A stretch of 64,000 bases of DNA, from contig NZ_LWBU01000300.1 in the NCBI RefSeq assembly GCF_001646665.1, positions 1 to 64,000 of the forward strand. Reading direction: 5' to 3'. Below are positions 24,630 through 33,361 of the stretch, in pieces. A program made the position numbers and the translations under genes. Positions within the stretch are counted from its first letter, which is position 1; each line of letters begins with the position of its first letter. The DNA comes from Streptomyces noursei. Lineage in GTDB: Bacteria; Actinomycetota; Actinomycetes; Streptomycetales; Streptomycetaceae. The notes under the pieces were generated by a model that saw only the letters and a program-made list of their open reading frames with translations, had not been told where the DNA came from and did not search any database.

Positions 24630-25337
24630 GTGGACGCCCACACCGACCGCACCGACCGCACCGCACATCCCGTCGTGCCGGCCGACCGGCTGCGCACCTC
24701 CGGCCCCGGCATCGACCTCGACGCCCTGCGCGCCCATTACGGCGCCCACCGCTGCGCCCAGATACCGCAGGTCGCCGACGTCACCGCGCTCAAGGCGGCA
24801 GCCCTGTCGGCGTACCGGCAGCTGGGCGACGAGCCCCTGGTCGACTGCCAGGAGCACACCACCGACGGCGGCGGGCTGGGATACGGCTTCCGGTTCCAGC
24901 GCATCGACGCCAAGTCCGACTCGCCCGCCCACTCCGCACGGGTCACCACCGTCCTGCGCGACCACGGCCTGCTCGACTGGGCCGAACACGCGGCGCGGCA
25001 GCTGTTGCCCGTGGTCGACACCATCACCGGCCGCCGGCTGCGTTACGAGCGGGTGTTCCTCCTGGCCTACCGGGAGGGTGACTACATCGGCCCGCACGGC
25101 GCCGAGGAGGACACCGACCTGGACCGGTTCAACCTGCAGTTCCCGCTCTGCTACGACACCGTCGGTGTCATGCGCATCCTCCGCCGCGGCTACCTGGAAC
25201 CGATGTACGACCGGGAGGGCGACGCCCGGCTCCTCGGGCCACGCATGTGGCACGAGGTACCGCCGCTGCTGCGGCTGCCCCAGGGGGGCGACCCCCTGCG
25301 TCTGGTCGTCTCCTTGCGGCTGATGGCGCAGGCGTGA
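24630..25337 (+). CDS. stsF: 2OG/Fe(II) oxygenase-like protein with H-x-A motif, StsF position
   Basis: A 235-residue protein of the prolyl-4-hydroxylase-like double-stranded beta-helix type. The core reads YREGDYIGPHGAEED, then RFNLQFPL, and ends MWHEVPPLLRLP with a following Arg (LRLVVSLRL). The expected H-x-D/E iron triad becomes His156-Gly-Ala158 with distal His208 and likely 2-oxoglutarate Arg224. Loss of the carboxylate ligand is the hallmark of Fe/2OG halogenases (H-x-A/G), yet streptomycin has no halogen. The GTG start at 24630 follows AAAGAGGG; the stop overlaps the next gene by GTGA. The symbol is inferred from gene order only. Function unknown. Confidence 0.6.
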   Translation: MDAHTDRTDRTAHPVVPADRLRTSGPGIDLDALRAHYGAHRCAQIPQVADVTALKAAALSAYRQLGDEPLVDCQEHTTDGGGLGYGFRFQRIDAKSDSPAHSARVTTVLRDHGLLDWAEHAARQLLPVVDTITGRRLRYERVFLLAYREGDYIGPHGAEEDTDLDRFNLQFPLCYDTVGVMRILRRGYLEPMYDREGDARLLGPRMWHEVPPLLRLPQGGDPLRLVVSLRLMAQA

Positions 25338-26326
25338 CCGGCCCCACGACCGGCACCGGACGAGGGGCGCGCACCACCGAGGCGGCCACCGTGGCCGCGG
25401 AGGTGTTCCGGCGCCACGGGGCGGACTTCGCGACCGCCCGTCGCGCGGCAGGCTGGACCAACGCCACCTGGATCGGCGGCGGGATCGCGGTGCGCGTCGC
25501 GGGCTCCGCCGCCGCCCGGGATCTGGTGCGCGAGTGCCGGCTGGCCGCCCTGCTGCCCCTCGACGTGGGCTACCCGACGGTGCTCGACTCCGGTGCGATC
25601 CGCGGCTTCGAGTGGGTGGTCACCCGCGAGATCGCGGCGACCAGTCTGGACGACGCCTGGGCCTCCCTGGACGGCGAACGGCGGGTGACCGCGACGCGGC
25701 GGCTGTGGGAGCGGGCGCGTGCGGTGCACCGGGTCGACCCGGCCGCCGCCGCGCCCGTCGCCCGCCCCCGCAACCCCTTCTACGCGACGACGTTCGACGA
25801 GGCCGACGCCGCGCTGGGAAGACTCCGCGCCACAGGCGTGCTGACCACCGGCGAACGCCGGCGGCTGGGCGCCGCGCTCGAGCGACACTGGGCCGCCCTG
25901 CCCGCGGCCCTCCGGGTGCTCAACCACGGGGATCTCTCGCCGGTGAACGCCCTGTGGGACGGCACCGACGTGGTGTCCCTCCTGGACTTCGAGTTCGCGG
26001 TCCTCGCCCCCGTGCAGCTGGACCTCAACGAACTGGTCAAGATGGCCTGCGCACCCCCCGGGCCGGACGCCGGGTCCACCGCCCGGGAACGCGCCGACCG
26101 GGCACTGCTGCAGGAGGCGGTGGCCGAACTGGCCCGCCCCTTCCTGCGCACCGACGCCGAGGTGGACCTGCTGGTCGGCCATTCGGTCCAGCTGGAGGCG
26201 TGGGGCCTGGAGCGTGAGCTCGCCAAGCCCGGCAGGAAGGCGTACCAGGAGTGGGAGCCGTACCGGATGCTCGTCGCCTGGGCGCACGCCGACAGCGGTT
26301 ACTACGCCCCCGTGCTGGGGCGCTGA
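25334..26326 (+). CDS. stsE: aminoglycoside-phosphotransferase-like kinase, StsE-like (scyllo-inosamine kinase candidate)
   Basis: A 330-residue APH/choline-kinase-fold enzyme. The N-lobe begins at WTNATWIGGGIAVRV. The catalytic loop is LNHGDLSPVNALW (HGDxxxxN, near residue 200), followed by the DFE magnesium site in SLLDFEFA. In the streptidine pathway scyllo-inosamine is 4-phosphorylated before amidino transfer; stsE or strN encodes this kinase in the proposed scheme. The GTG start overlaps the stop of the preceding gene, so translation is coupled. Assignment to a specific step is inference. Confidence 0.7.
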   Translation: MTGPTTGTGRGARTTEAATVAAEVFRRHGADFATARRAAGWTNATWIGGGIAVRVAGSAAARDLVRECRLAALLPLDVGYPTVLDSGAIRGFEWVVTREIAATSLDDAWASLDGERRVTATRRLWERARAVHRVDPAAAAPVARPRNPFYATTFDEADAALGRLRATGVLTTGERRRLGAALERHWAALPAALRVLNHGDLSPVNALWDGTDVVSLLDFEFAVLAPVQLDLNELVKMACAPPGPDAGSTARERADRALLQEAVAELARPFLRTDAEVDLLVGHSVQLEAWGLERELAKPGRKAYQEWEPYRMLVAWAHADSGYYAPVLGR

Positions 26327-26369
26327 GCCCGCGGGCCGTGACCGGCCGTGCGGGGGGAGAGGTGGATTG

Positions 26370-27014
26370 ATGATCCGAACGCTGTTCGTGGACGCCGGCG
26401 GTGTGCTCTACAACAACATCAACGAGGAGACGGACTTCCTGGACCGGGTCGCCGATCGCTACGGCGTGGACCGCCGACGGCTCGCCCGGCGCGTCCAGGC
26501 GTCCGCGCCGCAGTACGAGAGCGGCGCGCACACCGTGTACGAGGTGATCGCCCGGCTCGTTGCGGAGGAGCGCAGACCGCCGGTCGGAACGCCCGCCGAG
26601 GCGCACTGGCTGGACCGCGCGTACCTCGACTCCGTCCGGGCGTACGGGAACAGCTTCCGGGCGCTGAGCGAGCTGCGGGCCACACGGCCGGAGCTGACCC
26701 TGGTCCTCACCAACAACGAGGCCGAGCACTGGGACCGGTTGAAGGACGAGGTGCACGGGCACTTCGCGCTTTTCGACGTCCTGTGTTCGTCCTGGCGCAC
26801 GGGCTTGGTGAAACCCGCGCCGGCCTTCTTCGCCGAGGCGCTGCGCGGGTGCCGTGCGACGGCCGCCGAGACCCTGCTCGTCGACGACCGCGCCACGGTG
26901 CTGCGGGTGGGGGCCGGGCTGGGGATGCGCACCCTGCACGTCTCCGCACCGGAGGTCCTCGCCGACCGGCTCGGGGCCGCGGTGCGGGGCGGTGTGCAGC
27001 CGTCCGCCCGGTGA
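26370..27014 (+). CDS. stsD: HAD-superfamily hydrolase, StsD-like
   Basis: A 214-residue HAD phosphatase-type protein. Motif I is FVDAGGVLY (nucleophile Asp8; the usual second Asp is Gly, as in the DxGGVL subgroup). Motif II is VLTNN, motif III Lys is in LVKPAPAFF, and motif IV is LVDDRA. ATG 26370 is preceded by GGGGGGAGAGG. Last gene of the strV-W-stsG-F-E-D run; it converges on stsC with a 6-bp gap. It may remove a phosphate from a sugar or cyclitol intermediate. The stsD name comes from order, so keep it tentative. Confidence 0.62.
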   Translation: MIRTLFVDAGGVLYNNINEETDFLDRVADRYGVDRRRLARRVQASAPQYESGAHTVYEVIARLVAEERRPPVGTPAEAHWLDRAYLDSVRAYGNSFRALSELRATRPELTLVLTNNEAEHWDRLKDEVHGHFALFDVLCSSWRTGLVKPAPAFFAEALRGCRATAAETLLVDDRATVLRVGAGLGMRTLHVSAPEVLADRLGAAVRGGVQPSAR

Positions 27015-27020
27015 GACACC

Positions 27021-28295
27021 TCAGCCGCCGATCTCCCTGACGTTGTCCAGCACCTTGCGGAAGGCCCGGGATATGTCGTCGATGGCGTCCAGTGGCGCCA
27101 GGAGCACCTCGTGGCCGAAGCTCACCACACTGTTGTGGACGCGCGTCGCGACCGGGAGGTCGAAGCGGGCCGGGTCCACCCGCTCCAGGTAGCGCGCGTC
27201 GGTGGCGAAGCGGCGCCGGGTGGCCGGCCGGTTGAGCGGGTTGTCGTTCAGCGGCCGGTGGGTCTGCGTCACGGCGAAACCCAGTTCGGCGGTGAGCGCC
27301 CGGGCCAGCCGGTCGACCGGCGCCACGGCCAGCACCTCGTCGGGCACGCGGACCAGGAACCGGTAGTAGCTGCGGTCCGTGGTCCCCGGGGACGTCTCCT
27401 GGACCGCCAGGCCCAGCTCGCCCAGCCGGCCCGCGAGGTGTTCGGCCGCCCGGGTCCGGCGGGCGTTCTGCCCGTCGAGAAGCGCCAGCTGGTCGAGCAG
27501 CACCGCCGCGTGGAACTCCGACAGACAGGCGTTGCTGCCCATCAGGCGGCCGGTCTCCTCCAGTTCCATCTCACCCACGTCCACCGACCCGCGCCGCAGC
27601 ACCCGCCCGTCGGCCCGCAGATGCTCGGCCCGGTTCGCCACATCCGCGTCGTCGGTCACCAGTGCGCCGCCCTCGCCGCAGGTCAGCAGCTTGCTGCCCT
27701 GCATGCTGAACACCCCCGCGGTGCCGAACGCCCCCACCGGCCAGTTGCCGTAACTCGCACCGTGGGCGTGGGCGCAGTCCTCGATCAGCGGCAGGCCGTG
27801 CCGCTGTGCGATGTCCAGCAGCGAATCCAGGTCTGCCACGGCCGAGTAGGCGTGCACCACGGTGATGGCACGGGTCCGTTCGGTGATCGCGGCCTCAACG
27901 GCCGCCGGGTCCAGGCAGTACGAGCGCGGATCGACGTCCACCAGCACCGGAACGGCGTTGATGCCCAGGACCGCCGATGCGGACGCCACCCACGTGAGCC
28001 CGGGCACGATCACCTCGTCGCCGGCGCCGACCCCGCACGCCTCCAGCGCGACGGCCAGCGAGGCGGTACCGGTGGCCATCGGGACGCAGAGCGCCGAACG
28101 GCAGTAGTCGGCGAATGCGGCCGCGAATTGCCGCTCGTAGGACTCGCGCCCCTGATAAGCACAGCTGATCGTCCAGCGCCCGCTCGTCAAAACGTCTTCG
28201 AGGCTTTTCAGCGCACGTTCGCCCGGCTGTGGCCATCGTGGCCACTCCCGGTTCGTGAGGCGCGGTCCACCGGCGATTGCCAGTGCATTTCCCAT
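27021..28295 (-). CDS. stsC: L-glutamine:scyllo-inosose aminotransferase (StsC)
   Basis: A 424-residue DegT/DnrJ/EryC1/StrS-type PLP aminotransferase. Several stretches match the scyllo-inosose/2-deoxy-scyllo-inosose subgroup (StsC, BtrS) as I remember it: FADYCRSALCVP, GDEVIVPGLTWVA, LIEDCAHAHG, Schiff-base Lys202 in FSMQGSKLLTCGEGG, then MGSNACLSEFHAAVLLDQL. It makes scyllo-inosamine, the first amination of streptidine formation. Start ATG 28295; the in-frame extension to 28511 is rejected because it would cover the StrR operator and promoter. Transcribed alone, divergent from stsB. Confidence 0.85.
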   Translation of the reverse strand: MGNALAIAGGPRLTNREWPRWPQPGERALKSLEDVLTSGRWTISCAYQGRESYERQFAAAFADYCRSALCVPMATGTASLAVALEACGVGAGDEVIVPGLTWVASASAVLGINAVPVLVDVDPRSYCLDPAAVEAAITERTRAITVVHAYSAVADLDSLLDIAQRHGLPLIEDCAHAHGASYGNWPVGAFGTAGVFSMQGSKLLTCGEGGALVTDDADVANRAEHLRADGRVLRRGSVDVGEMELEETGRLMGSNACLSEFHAAVLLDQLALLDGQNARRTRAAEHLAGRLGELGLAVQETSPGTTDRSYYRFLVRVPDEVLAVAPVDRLARALTAELGFAVTQTHRPLNDNPLNRPATRRRFATDARYLERVDPARFDLPVATRVHNSVVSFGHEVLLAPLDAIDDISRAFRKVLDNVREIGG

Positions 28296-28335
28296 GATTG
28301 CCCTCGCTTTCGAGAATGCGACGGATGGGGTGAGG

Positions 28336-28365
28336 AATTTACGCACCCGAGCCAGCCGTACGCCA
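28336..28365 (-). promoter_or_regulatory. candidate stsC promoter
   Basis: Minus-strand TGGCGT (28365-28360), 18-bp spacer, TAAATT (28341-28336), 41 bp upstream of the stsC ATG. The StrR operator begins 43 bp further upstream. Confidence 0.4.
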
Positions 28366-28407
28366 CAGCGCCGACGATGTGCCCCAACGGCTGCGAACAC
28401 CCGCGGC

Positions 28408-28436
28408 GTTCGAGTGAGGAACACACGCAGTCGAAC
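28408..28436. promoter_or_regulatory. StrR operator between stsC and stsB
   Basis: GTTCGAGTG-N11-CAGTCGAAC, one mismatch to the StrR consensus. It lies 113 bp upstream of stsC and 94 bp upstream of stsB, in the divergent promoter region, so it could drive both aminotransferase and dehydrogenase genes. Confidence 0.88.
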
Positions 28437-28529
28437 GTATCGGTACGCTGCGGCGAACCGGCCCGCGCCGAATGAACGGTCACCCAGCGCGGCCGAAGGC
28501 GGGGAAAGCATCAGGCGAGGGAGTCAGAG

Positions 28530-30071
28530 ATGTCCGGCAATCCCCACACACACCACGACACGGCCGGCAGCGCCCGCCGCAGTCACCACACCGACGGGCA
28601 TCTCCCGTCTTCCGGCTCCCTTCCCCGGCACGCCGGGACCGTCATCGTCGGCGGCGGACTCGCGGGCACCGAACTCGCCAACGCGCTGGCCGGCCACGGC
28701 GTCGGCGACATCCTCCTGCTGGAGGCGGGCCCCGGCGAGGACCTGGCCCACATCCACCTGACGCACACCCGGGAAGCCGCCACTGAGCTGGTCTTCGCCC
28801 CGGAGCGCGACCCGCACTTCCACCGGCCGTGGCGATCCTCGGCGCCCCCGCACTACACCGGCATCTCCGGGCTCCGCCGCCGGCTGGGCGGCCGGTCGCT
28901 GTACTGGCACGGAGTGGTGCTGCCGCTGGAGGACTGGGCCCTGCGCGCACCGCAGTGGCCCGCCGACGTCACCGCCGCCCTGACCACCGGCACCGCCACC
29001 GCCCCCTCCTGGTACGACCAGGTCGGCGCGGACCTGACCGCCTGGAGCGGTGGCGTCCTGTGGGACCCCGCGCAACCGGCCCGGACCACGTTCGGCGGCG
29101 AGGAGTTCCGCCCCCTGCCCCGGGCCTGCCGCCGCAGGCCCGGAACCGGCCGCTGGGAGGCGTACACGGCGCTCGACGCCTGGCGCACGGTCGAAGGGCG
29201 CCCCGTCCCGCCGCCCGGGGTCACCGTCCGCTGCGGCACCGAGGTGCTCGCCGTGGACGTGCGCGCCGGGCGGGCACGCGGCGTCCTGCTGCGCACGGCC
29301 GACGGGGCCGTCACCACGGTCGGCGCCGACACCGTGGTGCTGTGCGCGGGAACCGTGGAGAGCACCCGGCTGGCCGCGCACGCACTGACCGTTGCCGGGG
29401 CCCTGCGCTTCCCTCGGCTCGGCGGGCTGGCCGACCACATCGTGCAGGGCTTCGTGGTCCGGCTCCCCGCCGACCGGCTGCCCGGTCCCGGCTCCTACCA
29501 TCTGCCCACCGACCCGGTGCTCCGATCCTACCTGCGCATGGACGTCCATCCCGACGGGCCCGGCCGAGCTTTGCTGGACGTCCGCGTCACGGGGGAGCAG
29601 CTGCCCAATGACCACAGCGTCGTGGAGTGCCCGCCCCGTGACGAACCACCCTGGCGGGCGCGGGTGCGCACCGGTCTGCTGCCCGAGGACCACAAGATGA
29701 TCGGCGCCCAGCGCGACCTGCTGGGCGACTTCTGGGCGAGGGCCGCCGCCGACGTGGGCGTGCCCGCCGTTCCACTGGAGTTCACCGGCTTCGGCGACGC
29801 CGACCGCGACAACACCCGGGTGCTGCCCGACCGTACCCGCGGTCAGTCGGCGGGCCTCCCGGAGACCTGGACGAGCCTGCTCGGCACCGAGGACCACGAG
29901 GGTGGCAGCCTGCCGCTCGGCCGGCTCCTGGACACCCGGCACGCCTTCAGGGCGCTGCCCGGTCTGTACGCCGCCGGACCGGCCGTCTTCCCGCGCCTCG
30001 GCGCGGCGAATCCGTCGCTGACCACCATCGCGCTCTCCCGCCGCCTCGCCGGATTCCTCGCCGGCGCCTGA
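28530..30071 (+). CDS. stsB: GMC-type FAD-dependent dehydrogenase, StsB-like
   Basis: A 513-residue glucose-methanol-choline oxidoreductase-like flavoprotein. The FAD-binding motif is TVIVGGGLAGTELANALAG (residues 34-52) with the ribityl-site acid in LLLEAGPGED. A central motif VVLCAGTVESTRLAAHAL lies near 272, and the C-terminal FAD/active-site block is GAANPSLTTIALSRRLA. Its proposed role is oxidation of N-amidino-scyllo-inosamine to the 3-keto compound before the second transamination. ATG 28530 has GCGAGGGAG upstream. It probably forms an operon with stsA (91-bp gap). The family call is clear; the substrate comes from the pathway scheme. Confidence 0.8.
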   Translation: MSGNPHTHHDTAGSARRSHHTDGHLPSSGSLPRHAGTVIVGGGLAGTELANALAGHGVGDILLLEAGPGEDLAHIHLTHTREAATELVFAPERDPHFHRPWRSSAPPHYTGISGLRRRLGGRSLYWHGVVLPLEDWALRAPQWPADVTAALTTGTATAPSWYDQVGADLTAWSGGVLWDPAQPARTTFGGEEFRPLPRACRRRPGTGRWEAYTALDAWRTVEGRPVPPPGVTVRCGTEVLAVDVRAGRARGVLLRTADGAVTTVGADTVVLCAGTVESTRLAAHALTVAGALRFPRLGGLADHIVQGFVVRLPADRLPGPGSYHLPTDPVLRSYLRMDVHPDGPGRALLDVRVTGEQLPNDHSVVECPPRDEPPWRARVRTGLLPEDHKMIGAQRDLLGDFWARAAADVGVPAVPLEFTGFGDADRDNTRVLPDRTRGQSAGLPETWTSLLGTEDHEGGSLPLGRLLDTRHAFRALPGLYAAGPAVFPRLGAANPSLTTIALSRRLAGFLAGA

Positions 30072-30162
30072 CATCCGGGCCCGCGACCCCCAGCGGACCC
30101 GTGCCACGGCCGTGCGCCGCGGCACCTCACCGAGACCACCGCGCGACCCCAGGAGGAACACC

Positions 30163-31398
30163 GTGCCGGGACCCGGATACCGATTCTTCGGCGACGAGGA
30201 GCGCGCCAATGTCATGGCCGTCCTCGACCGCTGGTACGCGAACCGTGAAGCGTTCGACGACCCCGGCGAGGGCGAGTGGGTGCGTCGCTTCGAACGGGCC
30301 GCGGCCGAACGCTTCGGAGCCGCTCACTGCCTCGGCGTCAACAGCGGGACCTCCGCCCTGGTCGCAGCCCTCGTCGGCCTCGGTATCGGCCCGGGTGACG
30401 AAGTCGTCGTGCCCGGCTACATGTTCGTCGCCTCGATCGCCGCCGTCCTGCACTGCGGGGCGGACGTGGTACTCGCCGAGGTCGACGAGTCCCTGACCCT
30501 GGACCCGGCCGACGTACGGGCCAGGATCACCCCCCGTACCCGGGCGATCATGGCGGTGCACATGCTGGGCGCACCCTCGGACATGGCCGCGCTGGGCGCG
30601 CTCGCGGACGAACACGGCCTGCACCTGTTGGAGGACTGTGCGCAGAGCGCTGGCGGCAGTTACCACGGCCGGCCGCTCGGCACCCTGGGCAGCGCCGGCA
30701 CGTTCTCCCTCAACCACTACAAGGTGATCACCTCCCTCCAGGGCGGCTTCGTGCTCACCGACGACCCGCTGGTATTCCAGCGCGCGTACTCCTTCCACGA
30801 CCAGGGCTGGTTCCCTTACCGCCGGGACCGGGGCGACGGCGACCCGCTGCTGGGCATGAACCTGGGCCTCGGCGAACTGCACGCCGCGGTGGCGCTCGCC
30901 CAGTTGGGCAAGCTCGACCGGATTCTCGGCCGGGTCCGGGACGTCAAGCACCGTCTGGTGGAGGCGATCGGGGACCTGCCCGGAGTGCGCCCGAGGACCG
31001 TGCACGACCCCGCGGGCGAGTGCGGTACGACCGCCGTGTACGTCTTCGACGACCCCGCACACGCCCGGGACGCCGCCCGCCGGCTCGGCTCCCGCACCCT
31101 GCTGGACTCGCCGACGCACTACTACGGCGGGCTGCCCGCGCTCACCGCGTTCAGCCGCGGCGACCATTCGGTCGTGCCGTCGCGTGCGCCGGGCGGCAGG
31201 CCGGCCGCGTACTCCTTCGCGCCCGGCGCGCTGCCCCGTACCGACGGCGTGCTGGCCCGGTCGGTGGCCCTTGCCGCAGGGGTCTCCGACAGCTACCTCG
31301 GGCCGGGGTTCGGGGTCCATCCCGGTTCCTCGCAGGCCGAGATCGAGCGCGCCGCCGACGCGTTCCGCCGGGCCGTAAAGGGCGAGAGCGCGGCCTGA
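30163..31398 (+). CDS. stsA: DegT/StrS-family aminotransferase, StsA (second streptidine transamination)
   Basis: A 411-residue DegT-type PLP enzyme with GVNSGTSALVAAL, GDEVVVPGYMFVASIAAVL, LLEDCAQSAGG and Schiff-base Lys187 in FSLNHYKVITSLQGG. It is distinct from stsC and from strS. StsA is the proposed L-alanine:N-amidino-3-keto-scyllo-inosamine aminotransferase. The start chosen is GTG 30163 because AGGAGGA sits 5 bp upstream; the ATG-less extension to 30112 is Arg/Pro-rich. It converges on strO. Confidence 0.82.
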   Translation: MPGPGYRFFGDEERANVMAVLDRWYANREAFDDPGEGEWVRRFERAAAERFGAAHCLGVNSGTSALVAALVGLGIGPGDEVVVPGYMFVASIAAVLHCGADVVLAEVDESLTLDPADVRARITPRTRAIMAVHMLGAPSDMAALGALADEHGLHLLEDCAQSAGGSYHGRPLGTLGSAGTFSLNHYKVITSLQGGFVLTDDPLVFQRAYSFHDQGWFPYRRDRGDGDPLLGMNLGLGELHAAVALAQLGKLDRILGRVRDVKHRLVEAIGDLPGVRPRTVHDPAGECGTTAVYVFDDPAHARDAARRLGSRTLLDSPTHYYGGLPALTAFSRGDHSVVPSRAPGGRPAAYSFAPGALPRTDGVLARSVALAAGVSDSYLGPGFGVHPGSSQAEIERAADAFRRAVKGESAA

Positions 31399-31455
31399 CC
31401 CGCCCCCGGCGACCGGGCCGCCCCCCTTCCCGGGCCCGGCGGCCGGGAGGCCGGG

Positions 31456-32229
31456 TCAGGCGGCCGCGTCGCGCACCAGCGCGGTCAGCGCACCGGCGAT
31501 GCCGTCCGCCGCGTACACCAGCCAGCGCGCGTCCAGCCGGCTGCCGCCCCGCAGGTCGTCGACGTGACCACCGGCCTCCCGCACCAGCAGGGCGGCCGGC
31601 GCGCGGTCCCAGACATGACCGCCCTCGTCCACCACTCCATCGGCCCGGCCCTCCAGCAGATCCGCGACCAGGCACACCGAGGAGTCGATCCACCGCATCC
31701 GATCGCGGAGGGGCTCGACGGGGGAGCCCGGCATGAGGAACCCGCCCACCCGCGCCGCCGCGAGCGGCACGGCGACCGCCGGCACGCGCAGCGGACGCGA
31801 CGCGGAGAGGGCCTCGCCACGAGTGCGGGCGTGAGCCCCCCGCCCCTTCACCGCCCACCACGTGGTGCCCTCGGTGGGTCGGCTGAGCACGGCCACCCGT
31901 AACTCCCCGTCGACCTCGAGGGCCACATGGGTGCCCCAGTCCCGCCGTCCGGCCAGGAAGGGGATCGTGCCGTCGATGGGGTCCAGGATCCAGCGGCGCC
32001 GCGCCCCCGCCCCCGTCGAGCCGCTCTCCTCGCTCAGCACCGCGTCCCCGGGCCGCTCCGCCACCAGCACCGCGAGCACCGCCCGCTCCACGGCGAGGTC
32101 GGCCTCGCTCACCGGGCTCCCGTCGTCCTTGCGCCGCGCGGCCGGGCGCCGTCCGAAGAATCCGAGGGCCAATTCGTCCGCCAGATCGGCGAGCCGGTGC
32201 GCCAGCAGCAGGTCGCTTTCCATCTCCAT
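31456..32229 (-). CDS. strO: inositol-monophosphatase-family phosphatase, StrO
   Basis: A 257-residue Mg-dependent phosphatase of the IMPase/FBPase fold. Metal motif A is WILDPIDGTIPFLAG (near residue 80), the upstream Glu is in LSEESG (near 67), and the late Asp is in GGHVWDRAPAALLVREAGG (near 205). StrO is the candidate that dephosphorylates a phosphorylated cyclitol during streptidine synthesis. Codon 110 is TTA (31900-31902 on the minus strand), so translation may need the bldA tRNA. ATG 32229 and in-frame ATG 32223 are both possible; the first is used. Divergent from strN. Confidence 0.8.
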   Translation of the reverse strand: MEMESDLLLAHRLADLADELALGFFGRRPAARRKDDGSPVSEADLAVERAVLAVLVAERPGDAVLSEESGSTGAGARRRWILDPIDGTIPFLAGRRDWGTHVALEVDGELRVAVLSRPTEGTTWWAVKGRGAHARTRGEALSASRPLRVPAVAVPLAAARVGGFLMPGSPVEPLRDRMRWIDSSVCLVADLLEGRADGVVDEGGHVWDRAPAALLVREAGGHVDDLRGGSRLDARWLVYAADGIAGALTALVRDAAA

Positions 32230-32359
32230 CAGCCCACCATAACCACCCCGTCGAATACCGCGCCCTGCCGCGCGAGACCGTTGACGGCAGCCTGGACGTG
32301 GACAGTTGAACGCCCGGCGGACAAAGGCGGATCGACGGTCCGCGGTGTTAGTTTGTGGC

Positions 32360-33295
32360 ATGCTCTTGGAGAACACGCTCGTGGAACGCCGGAGCATCAT
32401 CCGGCTTGTCGAGGACAACTTCCGAGAATACTTCCCCGGGAATCAGATATTGCCTGATCCGGAGTTCTTCCCGCTGGGCGAGGACAGTTGGTCGTACCGC
32501 TGCGGCCCCCTGTGGATCAGCGTCCGCCGGGATCTGGACGGTCATTTCCCGGGAGCGTACGAAATGTCACTCCTGCTGCGGGAGAGCGGCAAGGACTACG
32601 TTCTGGCCCCGCTGCCCGGACGGGACGGCCGGGTCGTCCACCGGATCGCGGACCTTCCCGTCGTGGTGTTCCCCTACCTGGAGCGTGCCACCGCCACCTC
32701 CCGGCTCCCCACCCCGGCGCAGCTCGACCTCCTGGTGCGCCGGCTGCGGGACGTGCACGCCTTCGACCCGCCCGCTTCCCGGGCGGTCGAGGTGCCCACC
32801 GAGGACTTCCGGTTCCCCTTCGAGAACGACCTGGACAAGGCGCTGCAGGCCGCCCGGAACGGTGGGGCCGCCGAGTACGGGCCCTACGGCGGCCGGCTGA
32901 CCCGCCTGGTGGTCCGGCGCTGGGATCATGTCACCGCGCTGCGCGAGGAGGCCGCCTCCGTCGCCGAGCGGTGCACGTCCCGGTGGCGCGGCGAGCGCCC
33001 CGCGCTCACCCACGGCGACCCCAGCCTCGCCAATGTCCTGTTCGACGGGGACGGCGTGGACATCATCGACTGGGGCGGGGCGATGTGGGCGCCGCCGGAG
33101 CGCGACTGGGCTGCCCTGACCCGGGTGTTCGGTACCGCTCCCGAAGGTCGCGCCCTGTTCCTGCGGTTCTACGAACTGCGCTGGACGCTCGCCGAGATAG
33201 CCGAGTACGCGAGCCGCTTCACCGGACCGCACGCAGGGGACGCCGACGACGACGCCATGTGGGGCCGGCTGACCCGCTACCTTCCTCCGGCCTGA
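32360..33295 (+). CDS. strN: phosphotransferase StrN (cyclitol kinase candidate)
   Basis: A 311-residue APH-fold kinase. The catalytic loop is LTHGDPSLANVLF (near residue 223), with the metal Asp in DIIDWGGAMWAPPERDW. It is the second cyclitol kinase candidate of the streptidine pathway, which needs two phosphorylations. ATG 32360 lies 6 bp after a TAGTTT -10-like box (32349-32354), so the transcript may be leaderless; the 18-residue longer frame from 32306 has no ribosome site. It heads strN-strB2-strM. Confidence 0.77.
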   Translation: MLLENTLVERRSIIRLVEDNFREYFPGNQILPDPEFFPLGEDSWSYRCGPLWISVRRDLDGHFPGAYEMSLLLRESGKDYVLAPLPGRDGRVVHRIADLPVVVFPYLERATATSRLPTPAQLDLLVRRLRDVHAFDPPASRAVEVPTEDFRFPFENDLDKALQAARNGGAAEYGPYGGRLTRLVVRRWDHVTALREEAASVAERCTSRWRGERPALTHGDPSLANVLFDGDGVDIIDWGGAMWAPPERDWAALTRVFGTAPEGRALFLRFYELRWTLAEIAEYASRFTGPHAGDADDDAMWGRLTRYLPPA

Positions 33296-33361
33296 CCGCG
33301 CGGCTATTCCCCCGGCCGCTGCCACCCGCCACCGTGACCCGCCTCGTACCGAAGGACCGCC

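Noticed and set aside
31400..31455. GC-rich inverted segments between stsA and strO as a terminator
   Set aside because: The arms (CCGGGCCGCC and GGCGGCCGGG) do not pair without mismatches; not convincing compared with other terminators in the window.
32303..32311. CAGTTGAAC upstream of strN as a StrR half-site
   Set aside because: At N11 spacing the left arm (GACGGCAGC) does not resemble GTTCGACTG; the nearest partial left arm needs 14 bases.
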